A stretch of 64,000 nucleotides of DNA from Arminella tubonensis (GTDB lineage: Bacteria > Pseudomonadota > Alphaproteobacteria > Rhizobiales > Rhizobiaceae): positions 1-64,000 of the forward strand of contig NZ_PCDP01000002.1 of assembly GCF_003240585.1 (NCBI RefSeq). The letters are read 5' to 3'. A program made the translations under genes and the position numbers. Position 1 is the first letter of the stretch. Each line of letters begins with the position of its first letter. A model generated the notes under the pieces. That model was not told the DNA's origin and did no database searches. It was given only the letters and a program-made list of their open reading frames with translations. Positions 32,463-40,528 of the stretch are shown here, piece by piece.

Positions 32463-33400
32463 CCGCCGATCGCATTTATAATGTGCTCTTTCTCTGCACG
32501 GGCAATTCCGCACGCTCAATCCTGGCGGAATCCATCCTCAACGCCGAAGGAAAGGGGCACTTTCGCGCCTACTCGGCCGGCAGCCATCCGAAAGGAACGG
32601 TAAATCCCTGGGCGCTGAAAACGCTGGACGCGCTTGACTATCCCGCGACCGGGTTCAGCTCGAAAAGCTGGGACGTCTTTGCCGAGCCCGGCGCTCCGCA
32701 GATGGACTTCATCTTTACCGTCTGTGACAACGCGGCAGGCGAAGCCTGCCCGGTCTGGCTTGGCCATCCGATGACCGCCCATTGGGGTGTCGAGGATCCT
32801 GCTGCGGTAGAGGGTGCCGATATTGACGTTGGCCGTGCCTTTGCCCTGGCGGCACGCTACCTCAAGAACCGCATTACCCTCTTCATCAATTTGCCGATTA
32901 CGTCGATCGACAAGCTGGCACTGGAAACGCAACTCCGTCAGATCGGTAGGACCGAAGGCGCCACCTCGCTGGCGCTCCTTCCGATCACCGGACATGAAGA
33001 CGAACTGCGCAGCGCTCTCGAAAACGCTGACCTTCCAACTGATGACCTTGACGACGCAGGGCGAACATTCTTCCGGATTGCCCGTGGCGTCGATACGGTG
33101 GGCTATGGTGGATATGAGTTGCATGGTGACAATGCGCTGTTGCGATCGGTAGTGATCACGCCGGCCAACCGCCACAAGGGGCTCGGCCGTCGGGCTACCG
33201 ACCTCCTCCTACGACGCGCCTATGCGGATGGCGCTCGTACTGGCTATCTTCTGACCACGACCGCCGCTCCCTTCTTCGAAACCCTCGGCTTCAAACCGAT
33301 TGACCGTGCGACTGCGCCGGCCGCGATCTTGCAGACCCGTCAGGCGGCGAGCCTCTGCCCGGCCTCGGCAGCACTGCTTGCCAAACCACTGCAGGGATAA
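32459..33400 (+). CDS. Fusion of arsenate reductase (LMW phosphatase type) and ArsN2 acetyltransferase
   Basis: Residues 1-145 are a low-molecular-weight-phosphatase-type arsenate reductase with the P-loop CTGNSARS and FTVCDNAAGEACPVW, reducing As(V) to As(III). Residues about 165-313 are a GNAT acetyltransferase of the ArsN2 type (VVITPANRHKGLGRRATDLL, FFETLGFKPIDR). ArsN2 proteins accompany arsenic operons and are thought to modify an arsenic compound or a metabolite. The joining of the two as one 313-residue chain is seen directly, with no stop or start between them. It is the second gene of the operon. Confidence 0.85.
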   Translation: MTADRIYNVLFLCTGNSARSILAESILNAEGKGHFRAYSAGSHPKGTVNPWALKTLDALDYPATGFSSKSWDVFAEPGAPQMDFIFTVCDNAAGEACPVWLGHPMTAHWGVEDPAAVEGADIDVGRAFALAARYLKNRITLFINLPITSIDKLALETQLRQIGRTEGATSLALLPITGHEDELRSALENADLPTDDLDDAGRTFFRIARGVDTVGYGGYELHGDNALLRSVVITPANRHKGLGRRATDLLLRRAYADGARTGYLLTTTAAPFFETLGFKPIDRATAPAAILQTRQAASLCPASAALLAKPLQG

Positions 33401-33405
33401 CGACT

Positions 33406-34479
33406 ATGTCTACATTTGAACGCTATCTGACGGTGTGGGTGTTTTTGTGCATCGTTGCCGGCATTGCTCTCGGCCACCTGATGCCGGACGTCTTCCACGT
33501 GATCGGAGCGGCTGAAGTCGCCAAGGTCAACATTCCTGTCGCGGTGCTGATCTGGCTGATGATCATACCGATGCTGATCAAGATCGACTTTGCGGCCCTG
33601 GGCCAGGTCGGCAGGCATTGGCGCGGTATTGGTGTGACGCTCTTCGTCAACTGGGCAGTCAAGCCCTTCTCGATGGCACTGCTCGGTTGGCTGTTCATTG
33701 GCTACCTGTTCAGGCCAATGCTGCCAGAGGTGCAGATCGCCAGCTATATCGCTGGACTGATTATCCTTGCCGCGGCACCGTGCACAGCGATGGTGTTCGT
33801 CTGGTCGAACCTGACCAAGGGCGAACCACTATTCACGCTATCCCAGGTCGCACTGAATGACGCCATCATGGTGTTGGCCTTCGCGCCGATCGTCGGCCTG
33901 CTGCTTGGCCTTTCGGCTATCACAGTGCCGTGGGCAACACTGGTGTTCTCGGTCGTGCTCTACATCATTCTGCCGGTGATTGCCGCGCAGATCCTGCGCC
34001 GCAGCATGCTCACGTCCGGAGCGACAGCGTCCCTTGATCGCCTGCTCAAGACACTGCAGCCTCTGTCCCTGGTGGCGCTCCTAGCTACGCTGGTGCTGCT
34101 GTTCGGATTCCAGGGCGAGCAGATCATCGCCCAGCCGACCATCATCGCCTTGCTGGCCGTCCCAATTCTTATCCAGGTCTACTTCAACTCCGGCCTCGCC
34201 TATCTGCTCAACCGCATCAGCGGCGAGGAGCATTGCATCGCCGGTCCGTCGGCCTTGATCGGCGCCTCGAACTTCTTCGAATTGGCGGTCGCAGCTGCGA
34301 TCAGCCTGTTCGGCTTCAACTCCGGCGCCGCTCTTGCAACGGTCGTCGGCGTCCTCATCGAGGTGCCGGTGATGTTGTCGGTCGTCTGGATCATCAACCG
34401 CAGCAAGGGCTGGTACGAGCGCGGCGCCGCCGTGCAGGCAAACTCTCATTCCAATCCCGAAGCCATTGAAAGGGTCTGA
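33406..34479 (+). CDS. acr3: Arsenite efflux permease Acr3
   Basis: The 357-residue protein has about ten membrane spans and Acr3 family motifs: VLIWLMIIPMLIKIDF, AAAPCTAMVFVWS (conserved Cys needed for transport), LNDAIMV and ALIGASNFFELAVAAAIS. It expels As(III) using the proton gradient. It follows the reductase/ArsN2 fusion by five bases and precedes arsC by two bases, so it belongs to one transcript. Confidence 0.95.
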   Translation: MSTFERYLTVWVFLCIVAGIALGHLMPDVFHVIGAAEVAKVNIPVAVLIWLMIIPMLIKIDFAALGQVGRHWRGIGVTLFVNWAVKPFSMALLGWLFIGYLFRPMLPEVQIASYIAGLIILAAAPCTAMVFVWSNLTKGEPLFTLSQVALNDAIMVLAFAPIVGLLLGLSAITVPWATLVFSVVLYIILPVIAAQILRRSMLTSGATASLDRLLKTLQPLSLVALLATLVLLFGFQGEQIIAQPTIIALLAVPILIQVYFNSGLAYLLNRISGEEHCIAGPSALIGASNFFELAVAAAISLFGFNSGAALATVVGVLIEVPVMLSVVWIINRSKGWYERGAAVQANSHSNPEAIERV

Positions 34480-34481
34480 TC

Positions 34482-34904
34482 ATGGACGCCACCATCTACC
34501 ACAATTTGGATTGCGGCACGTCGCGCAACACGCTGGCGATGATCCAGAATGCCGGTATCGAACCCACGGTGATCGAGTATCTGAAGAACCCGCCGTCACG
34601 CGACCAGCTTGTCAGGATGATCACTGACGCCGGCCTGGCCGTGCGCCAGGCGATCCGCGAAAAGGGCACGCCTTATGCGGAATTGGGGTTGGACGACACG
34701 TCCTTGACCGATGATCAGTTGCTCGACGCCATGCTAAAGGACCCGATCCTGATCAACCGACCGTTCGTCGTCACGCCGCTGGGCACAAGGCTTGCCCGTC
34801 CATCCGAGGTCGTCCTGGAAATCCTGCCGGAAACGCATAAGGGCGCCTTCACGAAGGAGGATGGCGAAAAGGTACTCGATAGCGAGGGCAAGCGCGTTGT
34901 CTGA
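34482..34904 (+). CDS. arsC: Glutaredoxin-dependent arsenate reductase ArsC
   Basis: The 140-residue thioredoxin-fold protein has the catalytic cysteine in [16 protein letters not shown] near residue 11, the KNPPSR segment and [17 protein letters not shown] with the substrate-binding arginines. It is of the E. coli plasmid R773 type. The operon therefore has two unrelated arsenate reductases: this one and the phosphatase-type domain of the fusion gene. The stop lies inside the start region of arsH. Confidence 0.95.
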   Translation: MDATIYHNLDCGTSRNTLAMIQNAGIEPTVIEYLKNPPSRDQLVRMITDAGLAVRQAIREKGTPYAELGLDDTSLTDDQLLDAMLKDPILINRPFVVTPLGTRLARPSEVVLEILPETHKGAFTKEDGEKVLDSEGKRVV

Positions 34905-35604
34905 TTTGCCTGCCGCGTCAAAAGAACATCTCGAGCTTCCCGATCTGGCTGCGTTGCGCCCAGCGCTCTCGACCCACAAGCCCCGCATCCTGATCCTTTA
35001 CGGCTCACTGAGGCAAGTATCTTACAGCCGCTTGCTCGCGCTTGAGGCTGGTCGGCTGCTCGAACACTTTGGCTGCGAGGTCCGGATCTTCGACCCGGAA
35101 GGCCTCCCTCTTCCTGACGGTGCTCCGATAACGCATCCAAAGGTACAGGAACTGCGCGAGCTATCGACCTGGTCGGAAGGCCAGGTCTGGGTGAGCCCCG
35201 AGCGCCATGGCGCCATGACCGGCATCATGAAGGCGCAGATTGACTGGATTCCGCTGTCGGTCGGATCGGTCCGGCCGACGCAGGGCAAGACGCTGGCTGT
35301 GATGCAAGTCTCGGGTGGATCGCAGTCGTTCAATGCCATCAACCAGCTTCGGGTTCTTGGGCGCTGGATGCGGATGATCACGATCCCCAACCAGTCTTCG
35401 GTCGCCAAAGCGTTCCAGGAATTCGATGCAGACGGTCGCATGAAACCGTCCTCCTACTACGATCGCGTCGTCGATGTCTGTGAGGAGCTGGTGAAGTTCA
35501 CTCTGCTGACACGGGATGTGTCTTTCTATCTCACCGATCGCTACAGCGAACGGAAAGAGGATGCTGAAAAGCTCGAACAGCGCGTGAGCCTGAAATCTAT
35601 ATGA
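34897..35604 (+). CDS. arsH: NADPH-dependent organoarsenical oxidase ArsH
   Basis: The 235-residue flavoprotein-fold product contains [20 protein letters not shown] (FMN site), [19 protein letters not shown] and [17 protein letters not shown], as in ArsH, which oxidises trivalent organoarsenicals to less toxic pentavalent forms. The start is most probably the TTG at 34897, with GAGGG about nine bases upstream and the usual N-terminal [15 protein letters not shown]; it overlaps the arsC stop by eight bases. The open frame runs 35 codons further upstream inside arsC, in another reading frame. Confidence 0.92.
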   Translation: MSDLPAASKEHLELPDLAALRPALSTHKPRILILYGSLRQVSYSRLLALEAGRLLEHFGCEVRIFDPEGLPLPDGAPITHPKVQELRELSTWSEGQVWVSPERHGAMTGIMKAQIDWIPLSVGSVRPTQGKTLAVMQVSGGSQSFNAINQLRVLGRWMRMITIPNQSSVAKAFQEFDADGRMKPSSYYDRVVDVCEELVKFTLLTRDVSFYLTDRYSERKEDAEKLEQRVSLKSI

Positions 35605-36869
35605 CGGAACGTCCACCGGTCGTCGCCATTCTCGCCCTCGGCCTTACTCAGATCATCGGTTACGGCACCCTCTACTACAGCTTCAGCATCCTCGCGCCAG
35701 ACATGGCCCGGGGTCTGAACTGGTCGACGGAATGGATCTTCGGCGCGCTTTCGGCGGCACTTCTCCTGGGCGGACTGAGCGCGCCGTGGCTGGGCAGGGC
35801 GATCGACCACTTCGGCGCGGGCCGCGTGATGACGGCTGGGTCCGTCATTGCCGCTCTTGCCCTGATCGCCTGCGCTTTCGCGCCCGGCAAGATTGCCTTC
35901 GTCGTTGCGTTGATCGTGATCGAGATCGCCGCAAACTTGGTACAGTATGGCGCATCCTTCGCGCTGCTGGTGCAGATTCGGCCGCAGACCGCCCAACGGA
36001 GCATCACCTATCTGACCCTAATCGCCGGTTTTGCTTCAACAATCTTCTGGCCGATCACCACAGCGCTTTCTGCCCATCTGTCGTGGCAGAACATCTATCT
36101 AGTGTTCGCCGGGCTCAATCTCCTCATCTGCCTGCCTCTCCATGCCTGGTTGTCCCATGGTCTTGCCAAGGGTCGGCGACAGGAACAGAACGGGTCGGTA
36201 CACGGCGTGGAAGGTGTTCTCAGCCCGGAAGTCAGACGCCTTGGGTTTATCCTAATGGTCGCCGGCTTCTCGTTGCAGTCGCTCGTCAGCGCGGCGGTGT
36301 TAGTCCATATGGTTCCGCTGTTGTCGGGCCTCGGTCTGGGCGCCACGGCCGCCATGGTCGGCACGCTGTTCGGCCCGTCGCAGGTTTTGAGCCGCTTCAC
36401 GAATATGGTGCTCGGCGGCAATCTCCCGCCACTGGCTTTGGCGACGATCGCCGCCGTGCTAATCCCCGGTGGCGTGCTGATCTTGATCCTCACAGCGCCC
36501 TCTGTGATCGGAGCGATGGTTTTTGCCATCGTCTTCGGTCTGGGCAACGGCCTGTTCAGCATCGTCACCGGCACTCTGCCATTGATGCTGTTTGGCAGCG
36601 AGGGATACGGCAGGCTTCAGGGCAAGGTCATGGCCGCGAGGCTGATCGTCTCTGCGGCCGCACCGTTTGCCCTGGCATCAGCCATGGCCAATATCGGCGC
36701 GACCTGGTCACTCGCGATCACAACGGGGCTCGGCGCACTCGCAGTTCTGGCGTTCCTTGGGATCGGCCGACTAACGAACCTCCGCGGTCACCTCGGCGGC
36801 GCAGCCATAGAGGTCGCAGTAGCTGCAAACCCCCTGCGGGTTGACCGTCCAAGGTCGGGATTGGATTAG
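35601..36869 (+). CDS. arsK: MFS efflux transporter, ArsK-like
   Basis: The 422-residue protein has 12 predicted spans and MFS features: [20 protein letters not shown] in span 1, [19 protein letters not shown] loop motif A-like, and a central hydrophilic loop near 185-205. Its place as the last gene of an ars operon after arsH fits ArsK, an MFS exporter of As(III), Sb(III) and trivalent organoarsenicals described in Agrobacterium. The four-base overlap (ATGA) with arsH supports co-expression. The transport range here is inferred. Confidence 0.82.
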   Translation: MTERPPVVAILALGLTQIIGYGTLYYSFSILAPDMARGLNWSTEWIFGALSAALLLGGLSAPWLGRAIDHFGAGRVMTAGSVIAALALIACAFAPGKIAFVVALIVIEIAANLVQYGASFALLVQIRPQTAQRSITYLTLIAGFASTIFWPITTALSAHLSWQNIYLVFAGLNLLICLPLHAWLSHGLAKGRRQEQNGSVHGVEGVLSPEVRRLGFILMVAGFSLQSLVSAAVLVHMVPLLSGLGLGATAAMVGTLFGPSQVLSRFTNMVLGGNLPPLALATIAAVLIPGGVLILILTAPSVIGAMVFAIVFGLGNGLFSIVTGTLPLMLFGSEGYGRLQGKVMAARLIVSAAAPFALASAMANIGATWSLAITTGLGALAVLAFLGIGRLTNLRGHLGGAAIEVAVAANPLRVDRPRSGLD

Positions 36870-37315
36870 GGATGCCAGACAAGAGAGCTGGGTTCGGAAA
36901 CGCCATTGGTTGGAGCGGATTGGTATTCGATCTCGTCGCAATGAACCTCGTCCGGATCAGCCGGAGTGCAATTTCTCGGAACTAGGGGAAGGTAGAGAAC
37001 TGCTTCGTCTTCCAATGCGAGACTTCGGCACAGCCGCAACATTCGATTTGTCAGCAGGGTGATCATCGATTGCATCAGGGGCAACGGAGCGCAGGTGAAA
37101 CGCTGTCATAGGGTTTAGGTACAACGAACGGGCCGCTGGCCAAATAGGCCCCGATGCGATACTTTGAAACTATCAATTCCTGTCAATTTTGGATTGACAA
37201 ATATAGCGAATGTTAAAGTCAGCTTGATATTTACTTTGAATTTGTGCCACAATGTCTATTATTAATGAACAATCGACGCCCAAGCTAAAGCACGGGCGGG
37301 ACACAAGATTCCGAC
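36870..37315. other. Intergenic stretch with an A/T-rich island
   Basis: Bases about 37150-37265 are markedly richer in A and T than the rest of the window. They contain TTGACA at 37194-37199 and, at 37252, an ATG opening a 35-codon frame (MSIINEQSTPKLKHGRDTRF) without a ribosome site. This may be the front of a deleted gene. A minus-strand frame at 36870-37080 has no start signal. Confidence 0.4.
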
Positions 37316-37534
37316 TCAGGTACTTGCTGCCGGCCAGTCATTTGCCGGCTCTTCGATAGCATCTTCGGACACATCGTCTGCAGGGTCGGGATCACGTTCA
37401 TTCGCAATCCGCAAGCGCTCGATTTCTTCGATCGTGGCTTTAAAGACATCGGCCTGCTTGGCTCCGGAAACGCCAGCTTGGTCCAGCAGGCTTTCCAAGC
37501 CATTGCGCAGTTCGTCCCGCCAGTCATTACTCAT
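37316..37534 (-). CDS. Small acidic protein in the xthA operon
   Basis: The 72-residue product starts MSNDWRDELRNGLESLLDQA, with GGAGA seven or eight bases before the ATG. It is helical and acidic, ends EEPANDWPAAST, and has no known motif. Its start lies eight bases inside the end of xthA, in another frame, so it is co-translated with that gene. It might be a partner of the nuclease, but this rests on location only. Confidence 0.6.
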   Translation of the reverse strand: MSNDWRDELRNGLESLLDQAGVSGAKQADVFKATIEEIERLRIANERDPDPADDVSEDAIEEPANDWPAAST

Positions 37535-38330
37535 TTCGTTTTCTCCGCTTGATCTTTTTATCGGATAGCTCGATGCACACCGGTGCATGATCGCTGGTAT
37601 GCTCCCAGCCGCGCACGTGTTTGTCGACCTCGGCCTTGACCAGTCGTTCGGCCAGGTCGGGACTGAGCAGGAAATGGTCGAGCCTCAAGCCCGCGTCCCG
37701 TCCATAGGCGTTACGGAAATAGTCCCAGAAGGTGTAGAGGCGCTCTCCGGGATGCATTTCGCGAAGTGCATCCGTCCAGCCTTGAGTTACAAGGTTTCGG
37801 AAGGCTTCGCGCACCTCCGTGCGGAACAGGGCGTCGTCTATCCAACGCTCAGGCTTGTAGACGTCCAATTCCGTCGGCATGACGTTATAGTCACCCACCA
37901 GGACGACGGGTACCTCTAGCGCCAGCAATTCGGCAGCATAATCGTGCAGACGCTGAAACCAACGAAGCTTGTAGTCGAACTTCGGGCCGGGATAGGGATT
38001 GCCATTCGGAAGATAGAGGCCGCCAATCACCACGCCATCCACGATGGCCTCGATAAACCGGCTCTGCTCATCTTCTGGCTCCCCCGGAAGGCCTTTTCGC
38101 GTCAGATGCGGCTCCTGCCCTCGCGCGAGGATGGCGACGCCGTTCCACGATTTCTGACCGTGCCAGATGGCGCCATAACCGGAAGCTTCGATCGCCTTGA
38201 TGGGGAACTTGGCATCCGGCGCCTTTAGCTCCTGGAGAACGACAACGTCTGGCTTCGCCTCGTCCAGCCACCGGAGCAGGACGTCGAGGCGGCCGTTTAC
38301 GCCATTGACGTTGTAGGTGGAGATTTTCAC
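37527..38330 (-). CDS. xthA: Exonuclease III (abasic-site endonuclease)
   Basis: The 267-residue protein is a complete ExoIII/APE1-type nuclease: ISTYNVNGVNGRLDVLLRWL (Asn), DVVVLQELKAPD (metal-binding Glu), LVGDYNVMPTELDV (Asp/Asn), GLRLDHFLLS (Asp-His) and HTSDHAPVCIEL (final Asp-His). It cuts DNA at abasic sites and trims 3' ends in base-excision repair. The start is GTG within a GTGA overlap with the upstream 59-residue gene. A partial duplicate lies at 30591-30969. It may be one of several xthA copies in the genome. Confidence 0.93.
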   Translation of the reverse strand: MKISTYNVNGVNGRLDVLLRWLDEAKPDVVVLQELKAPDAKFPIKAIEASGYGAIWHGQKSWNGVAILARGQEPHLTRKGLPGEPEDEQSRFIEAIVDGVVIGGLYLPNGNPYPGPKFDYKLRWFQRLHDYAAELLALEVPVVLVGDYNVMPTELDVYKPERWIDDALFRTEVREAFRNLVTQGWTDALREMHPGERLYTFWDYFRNAYGRDAGLRLDHFLLSPDLAERLVKAEVDKHVRGWEHTSDHAPVCIELSDKKIKRRKRNE

Positions 38331-38506
38331 TTGGACTTGTGGTCGCCCTTGTCGCCCTCGCCGGGCTTGGCGTCGTTTTTTGCCTGATGTCGCTTGTCGG
38401 CAGAGAGGGATCGGCCGACGTCAACCGATTCCTTAAACTTACCCTCGTCGTCGCGCCGCACATAGCGTTTGTCGGCTCCGGTATCGATGAGTTCGCGCTT
38501 CGACAT
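38327..38506 (-). CDS. Small charged protein upstream of xthA
   Basis: The 59-residue product starts MSKRELIDTGADKRYVRRD and is very hydrophilic, with a Lys/Gly/Asp-rich end. Small proteins of this kind, with the RYVRRD and SVDVGRSLSADKR segments, are widespread in Rhizobiales, function unknown. Of two adjacent ATGs the second (38506) is better spaced to GGGAGA. The stop overlaps the GTG start of xthA by four bases. Confidence 0.7.
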   Translation of the reverse strand: MSKRELIDTGADKRYVRRDDEGKFKESVDVGRSLSADKRHQAKNDAKPGEGDKGDHKSK

Positions 38507-38613
38507 CATGGTCTCCCATTGCTTGTGCACCGAAAACCCACAACAGGCCGAAAAGTTGCAGATCGGTGCCAACGGGCCTTGAAGTGGACTGAGACGACTC
38601 TATTACATTAGAG

Positions 38614-38851
38614 ATGGAATACATTCCGGGTCCAAAAACGCTTACCGGACATCCCGATCGTTTTCTAAACTGTCAGGAAGCGATCGCCGACGCATTCAGG
38701 CTATTGACTGAGCAAGCGGTGATGGCCGGGTGGGGAGGGACCGAAGTCGCCGGCGCACTGGTGGATATTGCCGACTGCCAACATGCTTTCGCTGGCGTCC
38801 AATCTGGAAACAGAGGGGATGATCGACCAAGCGATCAAAGGCGGGCGCTAG
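38614..38851 (+). pseudogene. Frameshifted small rhizobial protein
   Basis: The frame from the ATG at 38614 reads LLTEQAVMAGWGGTEVAGAL and VDIADC; shortly after that the neighbouring frame gives the expected family ending NMLSLASNLETEGMIDQAIK to a TAG at 38849-38851. One base is missing or added near 38780. Uncorrected, the frame runs to 38856. The intact protein would have about 79 residues. It may be a sequencing error and not decay. Confidence 0.5.
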
Positions 38852-38855
38852 GATA

Positions 38856-39172
38856 ATGTCGGACCGATATCCTGATACGCCTGACGGGCGATATTTCGTC
38901 GTCCGCGGACGGTTGTGGCGCAAGAGCGATCCAACTCTCGACGAACCCGTTAGGAAGGGACTGGTCAAGGATTTGATGTCTGCAAGAAGGGCCGTTCGCG
39001 ACGCCAAGGGCGACCCTGGTGCAATTGCAGAAGCCCGACATCTGGTCGATGATGCCAAGGTTGCTCTCGGCGAGCGCGGTCCGCCCTGGTGGGATGATGG
39101 CGCTCCGGACTATAACCGGCACATGGCGAAAACACGCCCTTTGCCGACTGGTTCGCCACCCTTGAAAAATAG
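38856..39172 (+). pseudogene. Frameshifted small hypothetical protein
   Basis: From the ATG at 38856 the frame reads SDRYPDTPDGRYFVVRGRLW, a basic helix, ERGPPWWDDGAPDYNRHMAK. After that a one-base shift near 39130 gives TPFADWFATLEK and a TAG at 39170-39172, which fits the protein's likely true end at about 105 residues. Uncorrected, the frame runs on to 39338, antisense to the SRAP gene, with random-looking residues. It starts five bases after the previous small gene, so the two form a pair. Confidence 0.6.
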
Positions 39173-39179
39173 GCCGGCG

Positions 39180-39824
39180 TCAAAGCAGCAGAGGCGCCTC
39201 GGGTGCAGACTTCTTTTTCGCCCACAGCTCGCTTGTCCGCTCCATCGTCACCAGCTCGGGCGGAAATGTCCGCTTCTGGAACGCCAGTGCCTGATCGAAA
39301 CTGCCGCGAAGCCATTGCTCGTATTCGTCGCTGCGTAACAAAACGGGCATCCGGTTATGCACGGGTGCGATTGCTTCATTCGCATCCGTCATGACGCCGG
39401 AATAAACGGGACCCCACTCGTCGCTGATCCGCCACAGCCCTGCCCAGGCGAAGATCGGCTGGTCCTTCAGCGTAAACCAGGTGCGGGTCATCCTGCCCTT
39501 CTCACCCTCGGCTTCTGCAAATCCCGTGACCGGGATCAGGCACCGCCACTGCGGCTTGCGGGCAAGCCCGATCCACATGCCTTTTGCCAGGTCAGCGATG
39601 TTGTTGACCGGCTTTGGCCTGGCCTCTGGCTTCATCCCTTTCAAGCGCAGGGGGAAGCCCCACACCATCGAGCGAAGCTCGCGAACCCCCTCATTCTCGG
39701 TCACGACCATCCCCGGCGTTCCCGGATAAACTTCTTCGGGAGCGTTCGATTGCATGGGGTTCGGGACGCGGAAGTACGCGGCGACTTCTGCAGCGGAGAG
39801 ACGGACAGTATACAAGTTGCACAT
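39180..39824 (-). CDS. SRAP-domain protein (YedK/HMCES), complete active site
   Basis: The 214-residue protein has the expected active residues: Cys2 right after the initiator Met (MCNLYTV), Asn in KPVNNIADL, Glu in VTGFAEAEGEKG and His in APVHNRMPVLL. SRAP proteins form a thiazolidine link to abasic sites in single-stranded DNA and so shield them. The start at 39824 leaves Cys2 exposed and has AAAGGT eight bases before it; 53 upstream codons are not part of the gene. It is the last gene of the SOS operon, 28 bases after its inactive-looking paralogue. Confidence 0.92.
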   Translation of the reverse strand: MCNLYTVRLSAAEVAAYFRVPNPMQSNAPEEVYPGTPGMVVTENEGVRELRSMVWGFPLRLKGMKPEARPKPVNNIADLAKGMWIGLARKPQWRCLIPVTGFAEAEGEKGRMTRTWFTLKDQPIFAWAGLWRISDEWGPVYSGVMTDANEAIAPVHNRMPVLLRSDEYEQWLRGSFDQALAFQKRTFPPELVTMERTSELWAKKKSAPEAPLLL

Positions 39825-39852
39825 ATGGCAAACCTTTCGGCGCAAACGGCGC

Positions 39853-40518
39853 CTAGATAAGCATGTTGTTCCGACGGGGTGAAGCCTTGGATGGCGAAAC
39901 GCCGCTTTGCCAGCGATCGCGCGTATGCAGGATTTCAAAATCATCGGATGACGGTGGCTCGCGAAACTGGAAGGCGATGACATCCTCGATCGAACCGTGA
40001 AGCCAGCGGTCGTATTCCTCTGGCCTGAGTAGAACGGGCATGCGGTCGTTGAAAGGCCTGATCTTCTCGTTCGCGGTCATGGTCATGCCCGCAAAGACCG
40101 GGCCGAAGTCGGGAGTGTTCCTGCAGAACCCCGCCCAGGCCATCAAGGGTTGGCCGTTCAACGAAAACCATGATCTGGTTTTCTCGCCTTTGACACCGTC
40201 AGGGTTGGCGAAATGTGTGAGCGGGATCAGGCAGCGGTATTTGGCATCGACGACAATGCGATCCCAGAGCGGGTTTGTCAGGTCGGCAACGAGGCCGATG
40301 CGCCCCGGCGGCTCGCCTTCGCGCCGCATGTCGCGTGTCTGTCGCGGAAAGCCCCACGAGATCGACTTCAGCAGGCGCAACCCATCCTTTTCGAGAACGA
40401 TCAGCCCCTGGGTGCCTTCGACAGTCTCGCTCGGCACCTCGATCGGTGGCGTCATGTCGATCGCAAAATGGGCGACAATCTCATCCAGTCCTTTGGTGAC
40501 TGCAAACAGGCGCGACAC
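39853..40518 (-). CDS. SRAP-domain protein lacking all catalytic residues
   Basis: The 221-residue product aligns end to end with its neighbour at 39180-39824 (SWGFPR for VWGFPL, YRCLIPLTHF for WRCLIPVTGF, DRMPVLLRPEEYDRWL for NRMPVLLRSDEYEQWL). Yet Cys2 is Ser (GTG-TCG-CGC start), the Asn is replaced (GLVADL), the Glu in GFAEAE is Asn (HFANPD) and the catalytic His is Asn (PFNDRMP). The fold is kept and the frame is clean, so it is a conserved pseudoenzyme and not debris. It starts 10 bases after dnaE2 stops, with GGAG before its GTG, inside the SOS operon. Confidence 0.88.
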   Translation of the reverse strand: MSRLFAVTKGLDEIVAHFAIDMTPPIEVPSETVEGTQGLIVLEKDGLRLLKSISWGFPRQTRDMRREGEPPGRIGLVADLTNPLWDRIVVDAKYRCLIPLTHFANPDGVKGEKTRSWFSLNGQPLMAWAGFCRNTPDFGPVFAGMTMTANEKIRPFNDRMPVLLRPEEYDRWLHGSIEDVIAFQFREPPSSDDFEILHTRDRWQSGVSPSKASPRRNNMLI

Positions 40519-40528
40519 GTCGGTCTCC

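Noticed and set aside
35732..36844. A 370-codon plus-strand frame inside the MFS transporter gene
   Set aside because: The product is Arg/Gly-rich and without hydrophobic helices, while the overlapping frame gives a clean 12-span transporter. It is a shadow of GC-rich coding DNA.
38621..38635. GGAATACATTCC-like dyad at the start of the gene at 38614
   Set aside because: It is short, lies within coding sequence and matches no known operator of the neighbouring genes.
38856..39338. Reading the small gene at 38856 as a 160-residue protein
   Set aside because: The last 65 residues are antisense to the SRAP gene and look random, and one frame correction gives a natural end at 39172.
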